DNA of 37,399 nt from an uncultured Dongia sp. (GTDB lineage Bacteria > Pseudomonadota > Alphaproteobacteria > Dongiales > Dongiaceae): NCBI RefSeq assembly GCF_936916975.1, contig NZ_CAKZGO010000036.1, positions 1 through 37,399 on the forward strand, read 5' to 3'. Each line of letters starts with the position of its first letter. Position 1 is the first letter of the stretch. Both the position numbers and the translations under genes were made by a program. A model generated the notes under the pieces. That model worked only from the letters and a program-made list of their open reading frames with translations. It was not told the DNA's origin and did no database searches. Shown here piece by piece: positions 32,866-37,399 of the stretch.

Positions 32866-34982
32866 TTCCCCACCCCCAGCTGGACATGAATATGCGCCTC
32901 GCCAAGGTTCTTGCCGCCCTCCTCTGCCTCATCGCCCTGCTGCCGGCAGCAGCCTTCGCCAAGGTCGCCGACGACCGCATCAGCAAACCGCGCGAGGCTG
33001 GCTCGCCGATGGGCGCCATCGGCATGGTGCTGCGGCTGGAGGCCGACGGTTCGGCACTCGGCACCGGCTTCCTGGTCTCGCCCTGCCATGTGCTGACGGC
33101 AGCACATGTCGTGGCCGGGCCCGAAGGCATCAGCGCCGATCAGGTGATGCTGTTCTTCGCCGGCAGCGGCGAACTGGGTCCCGAATACAAGGAAGCGCGC
33201 TCCTTCGCCGCCCTTAGTCCGGCGCGGCCGTTGGTCTGGGGTGAGTCTCACAATTTCGACCAGGGGTCGACCGCCGACCGGCGCGACGCCTGGAAAAAGG
33301 CCGGCTGGGACGATTGGGCGCTCCTCAAGCTCGATCGCTGCCTTGGTGATGAAGGCTTCGATTATTTCCGGCTGCTGCCGCAGACCACTTCGGAACTCGC
33401 ACAAGGCGGCGCCCGCGCGGTCATCTCCGCCGGCCTCCCCGCCGATCACAACAACGACAAGCTCACGGTCGACCCCGCCTGCACCATGCTGGGCCAGGTC
33501 GACAGCACCGGCTGGCAGCATGACTGCACCACCATGCCAGGAAATTCCGGCGGGCCGATCATCGCTGCCAAGCCCGAGCCCGGCGAAGCATGGCCGCGCG
33601 TCGTCGCCATCACCGTCATCGGCAAGAACGAGCATTGGGAGGAGATGAAAGCCCAGGTGATCGACCCCAAGAGTCCCGATTACCTCGAATTGCTGCCGAC
33701 CGCCGTCCCCGTCTCCGCCTTCCTCGACAAGATCGTGCCCTATCTGCCGAAGGATCCGGTGGTCGATGCCTATCTCGCCAAGCACCCGATTCCGGATCGC
33801 GGCTATGACATCGAGGCGCCAAAGCCGGCCATCGCCGACCTCACCGCCGCGCTGCAGAAGAACCCGCGCGCGCCGATGCTTCTCACCCGGCGCGGCTTCT
33901 GGCTGGAAGTGGCGGAAGACGAGAAGGCAGCACTCGTCGATTACTCCGCGGCCCTCCGCGCCGATCCCAGTTTTGCGCCGGCGCTCTACGCCCGCGCGGT
34001 TCTGCGCGGCAGTCGCGACGACAAGCTGCAGGGCGACAAGCGCGCCGCCATGGCCGATCTCGATCTTCTCATCAAACGCTTCCCGGACATTCCACGCCTG
34101 CGCATCACCCGGGGTTCGCTGCTGTTCGGCGATTACGATTACCGCGGCGCGCTGGTCGATTTCGACGCCGCGCTTCTCGCCGATCCCAACAATATCTCGG
34201 CCCGCCTCACCCGCGCCAATGCGCGCGTGGAGCTCGGCGATCTCGACGGCGCCGGCGAGGATTACGATGCCGTCATCAAGGCGCGCCCCGATACCGCATA
34301 TTTACGCGTGCAGCGCGCCCATTATCTGATGCGCGTGCGCGATTCAGATGCCGCCTTCGACGACATCGAAGCCGCCCTCGAGATCGAGCCGGACATGCCC
34401 TCGGCGATCAGCGCCCGCGCCATCCTCCATATCGACCAGGGCGACGCCGAAGCGGCACTTGCCGACGCCAATCTCGCCGTCAAGCTTGACCCGAAATCCG
34501 GCGGCCATGTCGCCCTCCGCGGCACGATCAAGCATGTGATGGGCGATCTTGCCGGTGCCATCAAAGACTACCGCGAAGCAGGCAAGCTCGATCCCACCGA
34601 ACCCTTCGATCCGCTGCTGCTGTTTGTGGCCCTGGGCGAAGCCGGCAAAATTTCCGAAGGCAGGCAGGAACTGCAAGGCCTCATCAAGCGCTGGCCGACC
34701 ACCGAATGGCCGGCACCGCTGGCCAGCTACCTTATCGGCGACAGCACCGAACAGGAATTGCAGCAGGCGGCACAGCAGGGCACCGAGGTTCTGCGCAAAT
34801 ACCAGGATTTCGACTGGCACTTCTATCTCGGCGCCGCCGCGATGATCAAAGGCGACAAGAAAAAAGCGCGCGCCTATTTCGACCATGTGGTCGATACCGA
34901 CATGCGCCAGTTCCTCGAATACAACCTCGCCCGCGTGTTCCTGGAGCGCCTCGGCGGCAGGTCATATCTGAAGACGAATTAA
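32862..34982 (+). CDS. Secreted trypsin-like serine protease with C-terminal TPR domain
   Basis: This 706-residue protein has a signal peptide ending AAAFA near residue 33. A trypsin-fold domain (about 45-300) carries a complete catalytic triad: H82 in LTAAHVV, D151 in DWALLKL and S229 in GNSGGP. Cysteines at 75, 160, 207 and 222 could form disulphides. From about residue 320 to 690 it consists of tetratricopeptide repeats. It is therefore probably a periplasmic protease with a protein-binding scaffold. ATG 32862 overlaps the methyltransferase stop (ATGA) and has GAGAAG upstream; ATGs at 32886 and 32892 are alternatives. It converges with the GNAT gene, overlapping by 4 bases. Its client is unknown. 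Confidence 0.9.
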   Translation: MIPHPQLDMNMRLAKVLAALLCLIALLPAAAFAKVADDRISKPREAGSPMGAIGMVLRLEADGSALGTGFLVSPCHVLTAAHVVAGPEGISADQVMLFFAGSGELGPEYKEARSFAALSPARPLVWGESHNFDQGSTADRRDAWKKAGWDDWALLKLDRCLGDEGFDYFRLLPQTTSELAQGGARAVISAGLPADHNNDKLTVDPACTMLGQVDSTGWQHDCTTMPGNSGGPIIAAKPEPGEAWPRVVAITVIGKNEHWEEMKAQVIDPKSPDYLELLPTAVPVSAFLDKIVPYLPKDPVVDAYLAKHPIPDRGYDIEAPKPAIADLTAALQKNPRAPMLLTRRGFWLEVAEDEKAALVDYSAALRADPSFAPALYARAVLRGSRDDKLQGDKRAAMADLDLLIKRFPDIPRLRITRGSLLFGDYDYRGALVDFDAALLADPNNISARLTRANARVELGDLDGAGEDYDAVIKARPDTAYLRVQRAHYLMRVRDSDAAFDDIEAALEIEPDMPSAISARAILHIDQGDAEAALADANLAVKLDPKSGGHVALRGTIKHVMGDLAGAIKDYREAGKLDPTEPFDPLLLFVALGEAGKISEGRQELQGLIKRWPTTEWPAPLASYLIGDSTEQELQQAAQQGTEVLRKYQDFDWHFYLGAAAMIKGDKKKARAYFDHVVDTDMRQFLEYNLARVFLERLGGRSYLKTN

Positions 34983-35440
34983 ACCAAATCCAGCTTCATC
35001 CCCTCATGGCTCGCCTTGAAGCCGAGGGATTCGTAGAAGCGCAGCGTGTCCAGGCGCGTCTTGTCCATGGCGAGCTGCACCAGTTCGCAATCGCGCGCAC
35101 GGCATTGCTCGATCGCCCAATCGAACATCTTGTGGCCTAAGCCACCGCCACGCTTGGATGACTTGATGCGCACACCTTCAATCTGCCCGCGCCACATGCC
35201 GCGCCGCGCGATACCGGGAATGAAGGTTAGTTGCAGGCACCCCACGATCTCACCATCCAGCTCCACAACCGCCATGAACTGGTTCTCATCGCGCGCGATC
35301 GCCTCGAACCCGGCGATGTATTTGGCATTCAACGGCCGCCCACCATCCTCGCGCTGGGCGCCGATCACGTCGTCGACCAGCAGATCGACGACGCTCTCGA
35401 GATCGGCGCGGACAGCCCGGCGGAAGATGAGTTCGCCCAC
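34979..35440 (-). CDS. GNAT family N-acetyltransferase
   Basis: This 153-residue protein has the GNAT acetyl-CoA-binding signature in motif A (VRIKSSKRGGGLGHKMFDWAI, the R/Q-x-x-G-x-G/A pattern as RGGGLG) and motif B (DTLRFYESLGFKAS). The length is that of a single GNAT domain. It transfers an acetyl group to an amine on an unknown small molecule or protein. The start appears to be GTG at 35440, three bases after the htpG stop, so it is probably co-transcribed with htpG. Its stop overlaps that of the convergent protease gene by 4 bases. Confidence 0.92.
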   Translation of the reverse strand: MGELIFRRAVRADLESVVDLLVDDVIGAQREDGGRPLNAKYIAGFEAIARDENQFMAVVELDGEIVGCLQLTFIPGIARRGMWRGQIEGVRIKSSKRGGGLGHKMFDWAIEQCRARDCELVQLAMDKTRLDTLRFYESLGFKASHEGMKLDLV

Positions 35441-35443
35441 GTC

Positions 35444-37360
35444 TCAGATCGCCTTCGCCAGCAGCGCGTTCAACCGCTTCACGAACAACGCCGGGTCCGC
35501 CGGCGGCTCGCCGTCCTGGATCTTCGCCTGATCCAAGAGCAGCCAGGCAGCTTCAGCCAACTCGGTCCAATTGCCGTCCTTGCTCGCCTGTTTGGTCATG
35601 GCGCTCACCAGCGGATGACGGCCGTTGATCTCCAGCACCCGCGGCAGGCTTGCTTCCAGCCGCTTGTGCTGGCGCAGCAGCCGTTCGAGATGCATGTCCA
35701 TGTCGCCGGAATCAGCGACCAGACAGCAGGCGCTGTCGGTCAGGCGTTCCGAGAGGCGCACATCCTTCACGCTATCCTTCAACGTCACCTTGAGGAACGA
35801 GATCAAGCTGTCGACGCCCTCGGCGACGGGCGCCTTTTTCTCGTCCTTTTTATCGTCGGGTGTCGCGACACCGTCGAGATCGGCACCCGAGCGGGTCACC
35901 GAGCGGAACTCCGCCTCGCCGAACTTCTCCACTGCCGGAATCCAGAACTCGTCGATGGGATCGGTCAGCAGCAGGACCTCGATCCCCTTCGCCTTGAAGC
36001 CTTCCAGCTGCGCCGAACGCGAGACGGTGTCGAGGCTGTCGCCGGCGATGTAATAGATCGCCTTCTGTCCTTCCTTCATGCGCGCCACATAATCGGTGAG
36101 GCTGACCCAGCCATCACCGGCCGTCGAACGGAAGCGCACCAGCTTCAATATCTCGTCGCGCGACGCCACATCCTCATAGAGACCTTCCTTGAGCACCGGG
36201 CCGAAATTATCCCAGAAGGTCTCATAAGGCGCCTTGTCGTCGTCATTGGCGCGCTTGTTGAGTTCAGAGAGAATGCGCTTCACCAGCGCCGCCCGGATCT
36301 TCGCCAGCAACGGGCTCGCCTGCAGCATCTCGCGGCTGATGTTGAGCTGCAGGTCCTCGCTGTCGACCAAGCCCTTCACGAAGCGCAGCCAGCCCGGCAA
36401 TATCTCATCCGACTGGTCGGTGATGAAGATACGCTTGGCATAGAGCTTCAGCGATTGTTTGCGCTCCGGGTTGAAGAGATCGAACGGCCGCTGGCTCGGC
36501 ACGAACAGCAGCGCTGTATAGTCGATCTTGCCCTCGGCCTTGAAATGGATCGTGGCCCAGGGTTCGTCAAAGGCATGGGCGATGTGCCGATAGAAATCGC
36601 GATACTGCTCCGCCGTCACCTCGGATTTCGACTTGGTCCAGAGCGCCGCCTGCTGGTTGACATGTTTCTCTTCCGTGCCGTCCTTGAGATGGATCGGCAG
36701 CGCCACATGTTCCGAATGCTTGGCGATGACATGCTCGATGCGCGCCGCCTCCAGCCATTCGGACTCGGCCTTCTTCAAATGCAGCGTGATCTCGGTGCCG
36801 CGGCCGGCCTTCTCGGCGGGCTCCACGGTGAACTCGCCGGTCCCATCCGACACCCAGCGCCAGCCCTGGCTTTCCCCGGCCTTCCTCGAAACCACCTCAA
36901 CCTTGTCCGCCACCATGAAGGCCGAATAGAAACCGACGCCGAACTGGCCGATGAGGCTGACCTTGTCCTCCTCCTTCTTGGCGTCCGCCAATCCTTCCAC
37001 GAACTTCGCCGAGCCGGACCGGGCGATGGTACCGAGATGGCTGATGAGGTCATCCTTACTCATGCCGATGCCGTTATCGGCAATGGTGAGTGTCTTGGCC
37101 GCCTTGTCGGTGGTGAGCGTCACGGCAAGCTCGCCGCCGCCTTCCAGCAATTCCGGCTGCGTCAGCGCCAGATAGCGCAATTTGTCGCAGGCATCCGACG
37201 CATTCGAAATCAGCTCGCGCAAAAAGACCGATTTATCGCTGTAGAGCGAATGGGCGACGATGTGCAGCAAGCGCGACACCTCGGCCTGAAATCCATGGCG
37301 TTCCTGCGTCATGACCGGGGATTCTCCTGGGATCGAAAATTGAACCATTTGAGCGCTCAT
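35444..37360 (-). CDS. htpG: Molecular chaperone HtpG (Hsp90)
   Basis: The 638-residue bacterial Hsp90 has a GHKL ATPase domain at the N-terminus (ELISNASDACDKLRY with E49 and N53, DNGIGM at 95-100, GQFGVGFYSAF). The middle client-binding domain contains NISREMLQ and the C-terminal dimerisation domain ends near residue 635. Length and motif order are normal. ATG 37360 has AGAGGG upstream. An internal ATG at 37312, after AGGAGA, would give the common start MTQERHGFQAEV, so the first 16 residues are uncertain. It folds or holds client proteins in the cytoplasm and is often heat-induced, though no heat-shock promoter is visible in the 39 bases upstream. A GNAT gene follows at once. Confidence 0.97.
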   Translation of the reverse strand: MSAQMVQFSIPGESPVMTQERHGFQAEVSRLLHIVAHSLYSDKSVFLRELISNASDACDKLRYLALTQPELLEGGGELAVTLTTDKAAKTLTIADNGIGMSKDDLISHLGTIARSGSAKFVEGLADAKKEEDKVSLIGQFGVGFYSAFMVADKVEVVSRKAGESQGWRWVSDGTGEFTVEPAEKAGRGTEITLHLKKAESEWLEAARIEHVIAKHSEHVALPIHLKDGTEEKHVNQQAALWTKSKSEVTAEQYRDFYRHIAHAFDEPWATIHFKAEGKIDYTALLFVPSQRPFDLFNPERKQSLKLYAKRIFITDQSDEILPGWLRFVKGLVDSEDLQLNISREMLQASPLLAKIRAALVKRILSELNKRANDDDKAPYETFWDNFGPVLKEGLYEDVASRDEILKLVRFRSTAGDGWVSLTDYVARMKEGQKAIYYIAGDSLDTVSRSAQLEGFKAKGIEVLLLTDPIDEFWIPAVEKFGEAEFRSVTRSGADLDGVATPDDKKDEKKAPVAEGVDSLISFLKVTLKDSVKDVRLSERLTDSACCLVADSGDMDMHLERLLRQHKRLEASLPRVLEINGRHPLVSAMTKQASKDGNWTELAEAAWLLLDQAKIQDGEPPADPALFVKRLNALLAKAI

Positions 37361-37399
37361 ATGCGGCCCTCTGGCGGGAGAATCAAGGGGTCTGAAGAG

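Overview
The window is GC-rich chromosomal DNA from an alphaproteobacterium. It is probably a member of the Rhodospirillales or a near relative. That placement rests on the pstC-pstA-pstB-phoU-phoB gene order, the protein families present and the strong GC bias at third codon positions; no rRNA or other marker gene confirms it. About 31 genes are packed densely, many overlapping by 4 or 8 bases. I found no tRNA, rRNA, CRISPR array, transposase or phage gene, and no gene-free gap above 300 bases. The first ~90 bases are homopolymer-rich and look like a poor contig end.

Layout. 154-2679: two tandem flavin amine-oxidase paralogues. 2763-5057: a CHASE2-type membrane adenylate/guanylate cyclase. 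5061-5157: paired hairpins between convergent genes. 11036-5169 (minus): the phosphate operon, in which the periplasmic phosphate-binding protein PstS and the permease PstC are one 772-residue polypeptide, followed by pstA, pstB, phoU and phoB; no phoR is present. 11205-12276: a HIT protein and a glutathione-S-transferase-like protein. 13006-12281 (minus): two paralogous small lipoproteins. 19632-13084 (minus): an oligopeptide-type ABC importer operon (small membrane protein, fused double ATPase, binding protein, two permeases). 23321-19667 (minus): a tightly overlapping operon of a GT4 glycosyltransferase, a histidine phosphatase, a MurG-like glycosyltransferase and a polysaccharide-deacetylase-like protein. 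23517-25277: a secreted PQQ-type beta-propeller with a six-cysteine tail. 28844-25387 (minus): a second MurG-like glycosyltransferase, a second GT4 enzyme and an AAA ATPase, ending in the remnant tail of another GT4 gene. 29081-34982 (plus): an aberrant ABC exporter-like protein, a stand-alone cyclic-nucleotide-binding protein, a small methyltransferase and a secreted trypsin-like protease with TPRs. 37360-34979 (minus): htpG and a GNAT acetyltransferase.

How the parts may work together. The pst-pho block is a recognisable phosphate uptake and signalling unit with a candidate Pho box upstream. The two glycosyltransferase clusters and the divergent 29081-34982 block may form one surface-glycan or envelope locus. 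The ABC protein keeps a transporter-like membrane domain, but its ATPase site is degenerate at every catalytic motif and split by a ~300-residue insertion. It lies next to a protein with an intact-looking cyclic-nucleotide pocket. This block is the best candidate for an undescribed system. Its coherence is inferred from gene neighbourhood, not proven.
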